From Nicotiana tabacum (Eukaryota > Streptophyta > Magnoliopsida > Solanales > Solanaceae): a stretch of DNA of 64,000 bases. Location: positions 116,496,698-116,560,697 of the forward strand of contig NC_134096.1 of assembly GCF_000715075.1 (NCBI RefSeq), in the 5' to 3' direction. Position 1 is the stretch's first letter. Each line of letters starts with the position of its first letter. Positions 46,190 through 57,917 of the stretch are shown one piece after another. The notes below the pieces were generated by a model that saw only the letters and a list, made by a program, of their open reading frames with translations, did no database searches and was not told the origin of the DNA. The position numbers and the translations under genes were made by a program.

Positions 46190-46345
46190 TTTTTCAAATA
46201 AATGTCCTTCACATATAATTCTTCCAAATAACTCTCTTTCAAATAATTATTTTTCAAATATAATTCTTTCATATAATTCTTTTTGAATAAAAATCCTCCC
46301 AAATAAATATTTTGAATATAATTCTTCCAATTAAAAAGTCACCAT
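46190..46345. repeat. AT-rich short tandem array in the G 3' LTR
   Basis: Units such as CTTTCAAATAATTATTTTTC and TTCTTCCAAATAACTC, equivalent in position to 7020-7250 in B. Confidence 0.65.
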
Positions 46346-46794
46346 GTGACACCTCATTTCATAATCATAAAAATACGGGTCTCAACCCATTTTCATATTT
46401 TTCATAAACACGGGTCTCAACCCATTTTCATATTTTTCGTAAACACGGGTCTCAGCCCACTTTCATATTTTCACGGCACCTCGTGCCCATAATTAAATCA
46501 CATATTTTTCTGGCACCTCGTGTCCTCATTTCATATCACAACTGCACGAAAAATTTACGTGCCAAATATCCTCATTATTTACTCACAGCACCTCGTGCCC
46601 ACATTTCATTTTTATAATCCGCCTGGCAATGGCCACAGGCTCTCAATTTCAACATAAATCAGATTGTTATCAATTTACCAACAACAAGACAAACTGCACA
46701 ATGTATAAAAATAAACACAAGAAAATCACAACATCACATGAAAATTATCAACACCACAACCCCACATCATCACATATCGTCCCTGACAATAGCC

Positions 46795-47060
46795 ACCATT
46801 ATCGCTCCTATTGTCACCCTTATCACTCCTATAGCCACCCTTATCGCTCCACCCAGATAATATCAATAACCACCCTTATCGCTCTTATTTCCACCCTTAT
46901 CGCTCCTATAGCCACCCTTATCGCTCCGCCCAGACAATATTCCAACAAACACAATGACAGTGAAATGCTACCCTTATACCCATATAATATCAACAGTGAA
47001 ATGCCACCCTTATATCCTCAAAATAACAACGGTGAAATGCCATCCTTATATCCTCAAAAT
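46795..47060. repeat. 18-bp and about 33-bp minisatellites in the G 3' LTR
   Basis: About seven units resembling CCACCCTTATCGCTCCTA at 46795-46930, then three units of 'gtgaaatgccacccttata' spaced by about 33 bp (46960-47060). They create a 189-codon open frame (46629-47198) with no known domain, which I regard as a repeat artefact. Confidence 0.75.
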
Positions 47061-48194
47061 AACAACTCACACAGTATAACAATTTATATGGGAATTTATC
47101 ACGACAACATAACAAAATCAATTCATATCACAATTTGCCCAATGGCCACAACCAAATTCCAAAGAAACAATCAAATCAATAAATTTTACAACAAATAGCC
47201 GAAGGCTCCACACAACATGTATAACACCACAAAAACAATCAACATAGATAGAAATTATTCAGCATAAATCAAAGCCTTCATTAATCAAAATTTAGATAAT
47301 TATATTAACGCTTCTTCTTAAACTTGCTTAAATAATTATTTGCATAGGAAAAATTCAAAATGAAATTAAATTCCCAGAATTATCAAACCAACAAACTCAC
47401 GGAATTACATAAATATTCAAATAACAATCACATCAAATTGTTATATAAAAACAAGTTCAACCAACAAGGATTTAGACATGGCAAATAGATGATTAAATAA
47501 ATGCCAACAATTATTCAATTTACTATACAATATGCCTAAGACTTAAACCCAATATATTTTGCACATACAAGCCCGAGTTCGTACTCATCACCTCGCGTAC
47601 ACGGATTTTCATATTTCACAAACGGCACATAAGACTCGATGCCTAAGGGGCAATTCCCCCATTCGAGGTTAGGCAAGATACTTACCTTTTTGAAGTTAGG
47701 CCAATATTCCAAAATAGCCTTCTTGCTTGAATTGACCTCCGGACAGCACAAATCTATCCAAATTAATTGTACAACTTCATTAAAATTCATCGGAAATAAT
47801 TTCGGATAATAATACGTCGACTTAAAATTTTATTCCAAAAAGTCAAGAAAAGTCAACGCGGGACCCGCCTCTCGGAACCCGACATAATTTTTATGAAATC
47901 CGAATACCCATTCCGATACGAGTTCAACCATACCAATTTTATCGAATTTCAATAACAAATCGACCTCCAAATCTTAAATTTAAACCAAAAGAGTTTTCTA
48001 AATTTTTCAACCCAATTCACTAATTTAGTGATAAAACAACAATAGATTCATGTAATTTAACCAAAATCAAGTTAGGAATTCTTACCCCAATGTTTTCCTT
48101 GAAAACCTCTCGAAAAATCACCTCACCCGAGCTTCCTTGGTCCAAAAATGGAAGAATGACACGAATTTGGACTTTATTCTGCTGCCCAGGGGTT

Positions 48195-48740
48195 TGTTCT
48201 TCGTGTTCGCGACACCCCCCTCGCGTTCGCGATGAACAAATTCTTCAAAAGTCATTTTCAAACTCTTCTCAAACAACTTCTAGTATAATGGTTATAACTT
48301 TTTGTACAAAGCTCCAAATGCTGAATGGTTTGACTTTATGGAAACTAGACTCCAAGGAATATAACTTTCATTTGTTGCTTATCTCCCAATTCCTTATAGA
48401 TTACAAGATATAAGCTTCCAAAGTCAGTCTTATGCAACAGAGATTTCCAAATTCTTCCCGGACAGTCTATAGTTTATCCACCATAACGTTTTGTACACAA
48501 CTTCAAATGATAAATGGTTTACCTTTCTGAAAACGAGATACAAAGATCTACAACTCTCATTTTTGGATCATCTCTAAATTCCTTATAGATTCCGAGATAT
48601 GAGCCTCTAAAGTCAGATAACGAACAATAACATTTCCTTCTTCGCGAACGCGAGAAGCTCTTCGCAAACGCGAAGAACAAAGTCCCAACAGCAAAATCCT
48701 TCTTTGTGAACGCGAGAGGCTCCTCGCGAACGCGAAGAAC
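48195..48740 (-). promoter_or_regulatory. GCGAACGCGA / GCGTTCGCGA words in the G 3' LTR
   Basis: Units TCGTGTTCGCGAC, TCGCGTTCGCGATG, TTCGCGAACGCGAG, TTCGCAAACGCGAAG, TTGTGAACGCGAG and CTCGCGAACGCGAAG. The core is uniformly GAAC/GTTC, unlike the GATC core of element F. The remnant 5' LTR has the same set at 51175-51275. Confidence 0.5.
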
Positions 48741-49433
48741 AACACCAGAATCAGCAACCAACAACATCAAAATACCCAAACTTGGTCCGGAACCACCCCG
48801 AATCAAACCCGAGGTCCCCGGGACCTCGTCCAATCTTACCAACCAGTCCCAATACATAACACGAACCTGGTCGAGGCCTGAAATCACATCAAACAACATC
48901 AAAGCCATGAATCATACCCCAATTCAAGCCTAATGAACTTTGAAATTTTAAATTCTATATCTTGTGCCTAAACACATCAAATCAATCTGGAATGACTTCA
49001 AATTTTGCACACAAGTCATAATTGACATAACGAAGCTATTCCAATTTCCAGAATCGGATTTTTGGCTCCGATATCAAAAAGTCAACCCCCGGTCAAACTT
49101 CCCAAAAATTCATCTTTCGCCATTTCAAGCTAAATTCCTCTACAGACCTTCAAATAATTTTCCGGACACGCTCATAAGTCCATAATCACCATACGGAGCT
49201 ATTGACATTATCAAAATTCCATTCCGGAGTCGTCTTCACACAATTCCGACTACGGTAAAAATCCTAAGACTTAAGCTTCTGTTTTGGGGACCAAGTGTCC
49301 CAAATCACTCCGAATCATCCGGTAACTAAATTCAACCACGCACGCAAGTCAATACACATAATAAGAAGCTGCTCAGGGCCTTATGCCGCCAGACGGGGCT
49401 TAAATTCTTCAAACGACAAGTCGGGTCGTTACA

Positions 49434-49446
49434 TTCTCCAACTCTT
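49434..49446 (-). other. Polypurine tract of element G
   Basis: TTCTCCAACTCTT, reading AAGAGTTGGAGAA on the minus strand, adjacent to the 3' LTR start. Confidence 0.85.
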
Positions 49447-50879
49447 AAACAAACGTTCATCCTCGAACGTGCTAATAATTATTCTAAGTTTACCGAATTG
49501 ATAATTTTTACTTTTACACATATACTCACGGTTGGTCCCACATTACTGCATTAGAGATAAGTCCGGCAACACCATCTCATTTGAGATTATTTCTTTTATC
49601 CATATTTGTGAACCTTAATACCAATTTCTTACACTCCAAACATTTTCAGAAAGTTCGATTTTTCATCAACGCACGGTATTAGTCTCAACTGGCTGTAGCA
49701 ACTCATGCCTACGCACATCAACTTTCTTGATAGTGTTGAAGTAATTCAAAAATTTTCTAGGGTGTTACATTCTTCACCGCTTAGGATCATTCGTCCTCAA
49801 ACATATAACATTATTTATCTCTTCTTTCACACATATCAATCTCACAAGTTTTTCTAACTCCCAAATGTTTTAGAAAATTTCGGCAGAGTCTCCCCTGTAA
49901 ATGGGTCTATCCACCTGCCAGAGTAACACCAAAACGACTCCTAACAACACATCTACAAGGTATATATTAATAACACTGCTCTCAGCATTACAAGCATTGC
50001 ATTATCATTATGATATCAGGACATGAAGTACATCATATGTATGTTCATCACCACATCTCAGGTCTTAAAAGCTGTTCATAATTAATTCCAGCATCATCAA
50101 TTAATCTTTTATTAACCAGTACCTCATTTCAAATTTTTCATAACACTGACAACATAATGTGAGGCATGAAGACCTCATAACTATTTGTCCGATTTAACAA
50201 GTCACATTTAACGCCACCTGGGTACTCATCTTATAGGTTAAAACTCAATGTTTACAGCACGAAAATGGCTGAATATGCACAGAAAATATACAAGAATTAT
50301 CAGATAAGCCTAACAGGCATGACTCTTTATTAATATTATTGTACAAATTAAAATTCACAAAGGGAGAATTTTAAACTCATAAATATTTCACCACAAGGAC
50401 CTCGTCCTTCTCTAACTTCCATTGCGGCTTGCAACCCGGTTTAAATATTTCACATCATATAAAAATGTGAGGATCTCGTCCTCAGCTCCGAATCACAAGT
50501 ATTTTGCACATTGTGCCAACTGAAATTTCAATTTCCTTTCTTTCTTCTTTTCAATAAATTTCGTAGACAGTTTTCACAACACATAATGAACCCTCATACT
50601 GGTAGGGCATATAATTCATAAAAATTGGAATCAATTATTCCGAAACATATTAAACCCACTGTCATGAATAATAAAAATTACTTTTGCACTTATAGCCCTC
50701 AATGGTGTACAAAAATAAAATGACAGACACGGTTTCACATCTTTAAATCTCCCAACAGGGATAAACATATAAGTGGGTCACAAATTTACGAAGCTCACCC
50801 ATAAGTGGAGTATAATAGGAGGACTCACCTCAATATTCAGAACCGAATCAAATTAAGGAAAATATCCTTTTATAATAAA

Positions 50880-51150
50880 AATCAGGATCATACCTGTAAC
50901 GACACCATATGGTGTATTGGCCTCAGCCAAATCATAGTGATTAAATCAACGGGTCGGGCCTCCACCTCTTAGGCGCCCACTACCCGCCTGTCCTCCACCT
51001 CTAGCTGACTGTGCACGTGGAGTATTAACTGGAATAAAGCTTGTAGCTTGAGTGCTCTGATGAAATCCACCCCTCCCAAGTCTAGGACAATCTCTCATAA
51101 TGTGCCTAGCATCACTACACTCATAACAACCCCTCTAAGGTCACGGTTGC
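50880..51150 (-). pseudogene. gag C-terminal fragment of element G with intact zinc knuckle
   Basis: On the minus strand 51130-51086 reads CYECSDARHIMRDCPRLG, a complete C-X2-C-X4-H-X4-C RNA-binding knuckle, followed by an Arg/Gly-rich stretch and the linker that precedes protease in full elements. Coding then ends as in B. The N-terminal two thirds of gag are gone because of the internal deletion at about 51150-51156. Confidence 0.8.
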
Positions 51151-51155
51151 TCTGA

Positions 51156-51968
51156 GGTCGCAGCAAAAGTTCTTTCTTCGCGAACACAAGAACGTCTTCG
51201 CAAACGCAAAGAACAAAGTTCCAACAGCAAAATCCTTCTTCGGGAACGCGAGAGGCTCCTCGCGACCGCGAAGAACAACACAAGAACCAGCAACCAACAG
51301 CATCAAAACACCCAAACTTGGTCCGGAACCACCCCGAATCAAACCCGAGGCCCCGGGACCCCGTCCAATCATACCAACCAGTCACAATACATAACACGAA
51401 CCTACTTGAGGCCTCAAATCACATCAAACAACATCAGAGCCACGAATCATAACCCAATTCAAGCCTAATGAACTTTAAAATTTCAAATTCTATATCTTGT
51501 GCCTAAACACATCAAATCAATCTGGAATGACTTCAAATTTTGCACACAAGTCATAATTGACATAACGAAGCTATTCTAATTTCCAGAATCGGATTCCGTC
51601 CCCGATATCAAAAAGGCAACCCCCCGATCAAACTTCCCGAAAATTCATCTTTCGCCATTTCAAGCCAAATTCCTCTACATACCTCCAAATAAATTTCCAG
51701 ACACGATCCTAAGTCCATAATCACCATACAGAGCTATTGACATCATCAAAATTTCATTCCGGAGTCGTCTTCACACAGTTCCGAATATGGTAAAAATCCT
51801 AAGACTTAAGCTTCCGTTTTGGGGACCAAGTGTCCCAAATCACTCCGAATCATACGGTAACTGAATTCAACCACATACGCAAGTCAATACACATAATAAA
51901 AAGATGCTCAGGGCCTTATACCGCTAGACGGGGCTTAAATTCTTAAAACGACAAGTCGGGTCATTACA
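51156..51968 (-). repeat. Remnant of the 5' LTR of element G
   Basis: Matches 48640-49433 of the 3' LTR of G and ends GGGTCATTACA at 51968, beside the AACCA duplication. The junction to gag is within 51140-51165. Confidence 0.85.
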
Positions 51969-53803
51969 AACCAAGTTCCAACTAAACATGTAACAATTAG
52001 CAGGAAACGGTCAAGCAATTTAAATTATAAACATTTAAATAAATGATGAAGAATATAACAAGGTAGAATTATTTAATTAATATGCAACAATGATCTATAC
52101 AATTTAAAGACAAAATTTTCCATATTTAGCCCGTGTACACACTCGTCACCTCGTGGACACAACCTTCAACACATTAAAATTTATCACTTCAATACCAATC
52201 CTAGGGGAAATTTCCCCCACACAAGGTTAGACAAGTCACTTACCTCGACTTGCTCCAATTTAATCACGTAGTATGCCTTTTCCTCGACTTTTCGACTCCG
52301 ATCGACTCGCATCTAGTCATAATTAATTCGATACAGTCAACAAAAATTATAGAATCAATTCCATAAGAAAATACTATATTTTTTCAATAAAATCCGAAAT
52401 TAGCTCAAAATTCATCTGTGGGGCCACGTCTCGGATTCCAGCGAAAGGTACGAAATATGAACGCCCATTCAACCACGAGTCTAACCATACCAAAATGACC
52501 AAATTCCAATAATAATTCGACCCTCAAATCCTTAATTCTATCCAAGAGGGTTTTCAATTTATTTCCAACTTAAATCACCAATTAAATGTTAAAAACAGTG
52601 ATAGATTCGGGTAATCTAACCAAGATTGAGTTAAGAACACTTACCCCAATGTTTTCTCTGAAGATCTCCCAAAAATCACCTCAATCCGAGCTCCAATTCG
52701 TTAAAAATGGAAAATGAGACGAAGTCCCATTTTCAGAACTTAAGCATTCTGTCCAGGGATTTCTTCTATGCGATCGCGGCCAAAGGCAGGCGATCGCGAA
52801 GAACAAAATAAGGTTGCCCAGAATTAAGCTTATGCGACCGCGGATAACTCAACGCGATCGCGAAACATAGCCTTCCTATACCTACATGATCGAATACTCA
52901 TCCACGCGATCGCGAAGGGTTAAGCGTGTGGATAGGTTCTGCTTCGTTTCCTCTTCGCGAATGCCGTCTTAGCCACGCGTTCGCATAACACAGTCTGCCA
53001 AACCTACACTATCGCGGACTTGCCCACGCGATCGCATAGCACAAACTTTCATCTGCCCAATTAACCCTACGAGATCGCATACCTTCTCACGCGATCGCGT
53101 AGGAGGAAACCAGAACCTGCAGAAACAGCTATCAAGCCAAGTCCAAAAATGATCTGTTAGGCATCCGAAACTTACCTGAGCCCCTCGGGACCTCAACCAA
53201 ATATACCAATAAGTCCTAAAAGATCATACGAACTTAGTCGACTTTTCAAATCACATTCAAAAACACTAAAAACACGAATCACACATAGATTCAAGCCTAA
53301 TGAACTTTGAAACTTTCAATTTCTACAAACGACAACGGAACCTATCAAATCAAGTCCGATTGACCTCAAATTTTGCACGCAAGTCATAAATGAAAAAACA
53401 GAGCTAAGAAAATTTTCGAAACGGGATTCTGACCCCGATATCAAAAAGTCAACTCCCTGGTCAAATTTTCAAACTTAAATTCCTATTTTAGCCATTTCAA
53501 GCCTAATTTAACTAAAGACTTCCAAATAAAATTCCTAACTCGCTCCTAAGTCCAAAATCACCATACGGAGATGTTGGAATCATCAAAATTCTATTCCGGG
53601 GTTGTTTTCTCAAAATGTTGACCGAAGTCAAACTTAGCATTTTAAGGCCAACTTAAGGAACCAAGTATTCCGATTTCAACCCGAACACTTCCAAATCAAG
53701 AACCAACCATCCCCGCAAGTCATAATTTATAAAAGCACATATGAGGAGTTTTATTTAGGGGAACGGGGTTCTAAAAGTAAAAATGACTGGTTGGGTCATT
53801 ATA
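51969..53803 (-). repeat. 3' LTR of element F, high-coordinate part
   Basis: Resumes with AACCA then 'agttccaactaaacatgtaac', as in the F 5' LTR at about 60100, and ends GGGTCATTATA at 53803 beside the polypurine tract (C to T in the final ACA). Confidence 0.9.
52765..53105 (-). promoter_or_regulatory. GCGATCGC word cluster in the F 3' LTR
   Basis: Units TATGCGATCGCGGCC, GGCGATCGCGAAG, AACGCGATCGCGAAAC, CCACGCGATCGCGAAGG, CCACGCGATCGCATAG, TCACGCGATCGCGTAGG, plus two GTTC/GAAT variants. Confidence 0.5.
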
Positions 53804-54766
53804 TTCTTCACCTCTTAAATCCTCGAACGGGTTTAGAATTATAACTGGAGTGGTGAAAAAATGAGGATAACAGCTGCGCATATCATGCTCGGTTTCCCAA
53901 GTCCCCTCCTCGACCGGATGACCCCTCCACTGAATCTTCACGGAAGCAATGTTCTTTGACCTCAACTTTCAAACCCGCCTATCTAAAATAGCCACTGGTT
54001 CCTCAATATAAGATATATCCTTATCTAAATGAACTGAAATGAAGTCTAGCACATGAGACGGATCGCCGTGATACTTCCGGAGCATAGAAACATGGAATAC
54101 CGGATGAACTACAGAGAGACTAGGTGGTAGTGCAAGTTTGTAAGCCACCTCTCCAACTCTTTCAAGAATCTCAAAAGGCCCAATATACCTAGGGCTCAAC
54201 TTGCCCTTCTTCCCGAACCTCATCACATCCTTCATAGGAGAAACCCGGAGCAAGACCCGCTTACCAACCATGAATGCAACATCACGAACCTTCCGATCCG
54301 CATAACTCTTCTGTCTAGATTGGGCGGTATGAAGTCGATCCTGAATCAATTTAACCTTTTTCAAGGCATCCTGAACCAAGTCTGTACCCAATAGTCTAGC
54401 CTCGCCTGGTTCGAACCAACCCACTGGAGATCGACACCGCCTACCATACAAGGCCTCATACGGAGCCATCTGAATGCTCGACTGGTAGCTGTTGTTGTAA
54501 GAAAACTCCGCAAGTGGTAAGAACTGATCCCAAGCACCCCCAAAATATATCACACACGCACGAAGCATATCCTCCAATATCTGAATAGTGTGTTCGGACT
54601 GCCCATCTGTCTGAGGGTGAAATGCTGTACTCAACTCCACACGAGTACCCAACTCTCGTTGTACAACCCTCCAAAACCGTGATGTAAACAGTGTACCCCG
54701 GTCAGAGATGGTAGATACCGGTACGCCATGAAGTCTGACAATCTCGTGAATATAGACTTGAGCCAA
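53771..54766 (-). pseudogene. Element F integrase core and chromodomain
   Basis: On the minus strand 54766-53969 is open for 265 codons: VSTISDRGTLFTSRFW with the second catalytic Asp at residue 22, GQSEHTI with the catalytic Glu at residue 58 (DD35E spacing kept), YNNSYQSSIQMAPYEALYGR, and the GPF/Y-like YIGPFEILERV. A stop at 53968-53966 separates it from the chromodomain, readable to 53771 and below (IASVKIQWRGHPVEEGTWE). The upstream neighbour is separated by a stop at about 54767. Integrase would insert the cDNA; the chromodomain would target chromatin. Confidence 0.9.
53804..53816 (-). other. Polypurine tract of element F
   Basis: TTCTTCACCTCTT, reading AAGAGGTGAAGAA on the minus strand, adjacent to the 3' LTR. 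Confidence 0.85.
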
Positions 54767-54856
54767 CTACTCGGAAGAATAGGTAGTCATCACAGGAATG
54801 AAATGAGTTGACTTGGTCAGCCTATCCACAATCACCCAAACTGCATCGAACTTCCT

Positions 54857-55522
54857 CTAAGTCCGTGGGAGCCCAACAACGAAATCCATGGTGATCCGCT
54901 CCCATTTCCATTCTGGAATCTCTAACTTCTGAAGCAATCCACCCGGTCTTTGATGCTTATATTTCACCTGTTGACAATTTAGGCACCGAGCTACATACTC
55001 CACTATGTCTTTCTTCATCCGCCTCCACCAATAGTGCTGTCTCAAGTCCTGATACATCTTTGCAGCACCCGGATGAATGGAGTACCGCGAACTGTGAGCC
55101 TCTTGGAGAATCAACTCATGCAAACCATCTACATTAGGCATATATAGCCTTCCCTGCATCTGTAATACACTGCCTTCTCCAATAGTGACTTCCTTGGTAT
55201 CACCATGCTGAACTGTATCCTTAAGGACAAGCAGATGGGGGTCATCGTACTGACGCTCTCTAATACGATCATAAAGAGAAGATTGAGAAACCACACAAGC
55301 CAAAACTCGTCTTGGCTCGGAAATATCCAACCTGACAAACTGGTTGGCCAAGGCATGAACATCCAAGGCTAAAGGCCTCTCTGCTATCGGTAAATATACT
55401 AAGCTGCCCAAACTCTCCGCCTTACGAATCAAGGCATCAGCCACTACATTGGCCTTCCCGGGATGATAGAGAATGGTGATATCATAATCCTTAAGCAGCT
55501 CCAACCATCTCCGCTGCCGCAA
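54857..55522 (-). pseudogene. Element F RNase H end and integrase zinc-binding domain
   Basis: Opens with [20 protein letters not shown] (end of RNase H) and continues through a linker to [10 protein letters not shown] and [17 protein letters not shown], the HHCC zinc-binding N-terminal domain of integrase, ending in the first catalytic block [10 protein letters not shown] with its Asp. It stops where the core should continue (54854-54856). Confidence 0.88.
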
Positions 55523-55894
55523 ATTAAGATCCTTTTGTTTAAACAGATGTTGTAGGCTTCGATAATCGGTGTAGAGATCACAATAGACACCGTATTAGTA
55601 ATGCCGCCAAATCTTTAAGGCATGAACAATAGCTACTAACTTAAGGTCGTGGACCGGATAATTCTTCTAATGTACCTTTAACTGTCTGGACACGTAGGCG
55701 ATCACCCTACCGTCGTACATCAACACTGTGTCGAGACCAATACGCGACGCGTCACAATACACAGTATAAGACCCTGAACCTATAGGTAATACCAACACTA
55801 GGGTTGTAGTCAAAATTGTCTTGAGCTTTTGGAAGCTCTCCTCACATTCCTCGGTCCACTTGAATGGACCACCCTTCTGGGTCAATCTGGTCAT
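55523..55894 (-). pseudogene. Element F RNase H (broken)
   Basis: 55894-55667 reads [18 protein letters not shown] and [13 protein letters not shown] with the first catalytic Asp, and ends at a stop after RQLKVH. Below this the frame continues with a further stop, and the TDH motif has become TDY (about 55560-55568). Confidence 0.85.
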
Positions 55895-55920
55895 AGGTGA
55901 AGCAATAAAAGAGAAACCCT

Positions 55921-56532
55921 CTACAAATCGGCGATAATATCCTGCACTGCCTCAATCTTCTTTGGATCTACATTGATCCCCTCACACGAAACTATATGAC
56001 CCAAAAATCCTACTGAATCAAGCCAAAATTCACACTTTGAAAATTTTGCATATAACTTCTTTTTTCTCAAAGTCTGAAGCACAGTTCTCAGGTGTTGTTC
56101 ATGATCTTCCCGACTCCGAGAATACACTAGAATGTCGTCAATGAATACAATGACGAAAGAATCAAGATAAGGCCGGAACACACTGTGCATCAAGTGTATA
56201 AAAGCTGCTAGGGCATTGGTCAGCCCGAAAGACATAACAAGAAACTCATAATGACCATATCTGGACTTGAAAGTAGTCTTCGGGATATCTAGCTCCTGAA
56301 TCTTTAACTGATGATATACTGAATGTAAGTCAATCTTGGAAAACACTCTTGCACCCTGTAATTGATCAAATAAGCCATCAATACGAGGCAATGGATACTT
56401 TTTCTTCACTGTGACTTTGTTCAGCTGGCGGTAATCAATACACATCCGCATAGAACCATCCTTCTTCTTTACAAATAAAACAGGAGTACCCCAAGGCGAT
56501 ACACTGGGCCGAATGAAGCCCTTATCAAACAA
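55921..56532 (-). pseudogene. Element F reverse transcriptase
   Basis: A 203-codon open stretch with the RT order intact: [65 protein letters not shown] and [15 protein letters not shown] with the FIDD catalytic box preserved, then KCEFW and FLGHIVS. It ends at EAVQ, where roughly 55-60 bp expected between RT and the connection domain are missing; the join is at a GCAG repeat (about 55948), which also shifts the frame. Confidence 0.9.
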
Positions 56533-56549
56533 CTCTTGTAACTGTTCTT

Positions 56550-57425
56550 TTAATTCTTTTGCTCTACTGGGGCCATACGATATGGTGGAATGGAAATGGG
56601 CAGAGTGCTCGGTAACAAATCAATGCCAAAATCAATATCCCTGTCGGGTGGCATACCCGAAAGATCCGCTGGAAATACATCACGAAAATTCCTTACTATA
56701 GGAACTGACTCCATGGTAGGAGTATCAATACTAACATCTCTTATATAGGCCAGATACGCATTACACCCCTTCTCAACCATTCGCTAAGCTTTAAGAAATG
56801 AAACAACCCTACTAGGAACATGATTTGAGGTACCTCTCCACTATAGCCGCGGTAGACCTGGCATAGCCAATGCCACCATCTTGGCGTAATAATCAAGAAT
56901 AGCATGATAGGGCGACAACTAGTCCATGCCCAAAATAATTTCGAAATCCACCATACTGAGCAATAATAAATCAACTCTTGTCTCAAAACCACTGATAACA
57001 ATTAAACAAGACCGATACACATGGTCCACAATAATAGATTCACCCACGGGTGTAGATACATACATAGAAGAACTCAAGGAATCACGTGATACGCCCAAAT
57101 ACGGGGCAAAATAAGATGACACATAAGAATAAGTGGAGCATGGATCAAATAAGACTGATGCATCTCTATGACAGACCAGACTAATACTTGTGATAACAGA
57201 ATCGGATGCAACAGAATCTGTCCTAGCAGGAAGGGCATAATATCTGGCCTGGCCTCCCCCTCTAGGGCGACCTGTACCTACCCGACGTCCACCTCTGGCT
57301 GGCTGTGTAGGTGGAGTGGCAACTGGTGCAGTAATCATGACCTGAGAAACCTGAGGGCCCTGTGGAATGGGTAAGGCCTGAGAAATCTGTGGAGGTGCAC
57401 CCCTCCTAAATCTAGGGAAATCCAT
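56550..57425 (-). pseudogene. Element F protease region (broken)
   Basis: 57425-56919 reads an Arg/Gly-rich tail, ASDSVITSISLVCHRDASVL, then FDPCSTYSYVSSYF, where the protease triplet DPG has become DPC, and continues to VDFEIILGMD. A TAG after GMD (about 56916-56918) and a frameshift lead into 56780-56550, with RNFRDVFPADLSGMPPDRDI, the linker to RT. The zinc-knuckle codons that should precede 57425 are missing next to the inversion breakpoint. Confidence 0.88.
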
Positions 57426-57428
57426 CTA

Positions 57429-57917
57429 CCGTGTCAGAGTATGCGGTCCGATTTAGTGAGTTGGCTAGGCATGCACCAGCCTTAGTTGCTACTGTTCAAG
57501 AGCGGGTTCATAGATTTATTGAGGGTCTCCACCCTAGTATCAAATTCAGTATGGCCCGAGAGATAGAGATGAACATCACATACCAACAGGTGGTGTCAAT
57601 TGCTAGGAGATTGGAAGGTATGCAGATTCGGGAGAGGGAAGAGAGGGAAACTAAGAGACCCCGAGATTCTGGCACATATAATAATTCTCGTGCCCTAATT
57701 GCAGCCCATCATGGTAGAGGTTATGTGAGCCGTCCTATTCATTCATCACTTCTAGCTTCCAGTGGTGTTCCAGCTACTCCCAGACCTCAGGTTCCATATT
57801 ATGCACCGCCAGTGTCTATTGTACCTCCTGTACAGGGTGCTTTCAACGGACAGTCTAGTCAATCAGGCACGAACCAGTCCCAGCAACCACTGAATCGGAC
57901 CGCATATTCTGACACGG
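57429..57917 (+). pseudogene. Inverted gag segment inside element F
   Basis: On the + strand this reads VSEYAVRFSELARHAP, RVHRFIEGLHPSIKFSMARE, YQQVVSIARRLEGMQ and a Gln/Ser-rich tail ending NQSQQPLNR: the C-terminal half of gag, opposite in strand to the rest of F. The minus-strand gag runs down to the same SEYAVRF codons and then turns into unrelated residues. The segment is bounded by a 25-bp inverted repeat, 57429-57453 and 57893-57917, with one mismatch. It has no start of its own and is not a separate gene. Confidence 0.92.

Larger units (their letters stand above)
45566..49433 (-). repeat. Full-length 3' LTR of element G (3.87 kb)
   Basis: From TGTCACGACCCAAAATTCC to GGGTCGTTACA. It is the longest uninterrupted LTR of this family in the window and the reference for B and X. 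It contains an AT-rich array (46190-46345), 'acgggtctcagccca' repeats, a CCCTTATCGCTCC minisatellite (46795-46930), and a GCGAACGCGA word cluster (48195-48740). Confidence 0.9.
45566..51968 (-). mobile_element. Element G: gag-only LTR retrotransposon, internally deleted, minus strand
   Basis: Target duplication AACCA at 45561-45565 and 51969-51973. It consists of a full 3' LTR (45566-49433), polypurine tract (49434-49446), an internal region homologous to that of B (49447 to about 51150) ending in the gag zinc-knuckle segment, and then an abrupt join to the last 0.8 kb of the 5' LTR (about 51156-51968). Most of gag, the primer site and most of the 5' LTR are deleted. No pol is present, as in B. 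Confidence 0.9.

Noticed and set aside
46629..47198. 189-codon open frame with HPYRS-type repeats
   Set aside because: It is created by 18-bp and 33-bp minisatellites in an LTR; not present as a frame in related LTRs.
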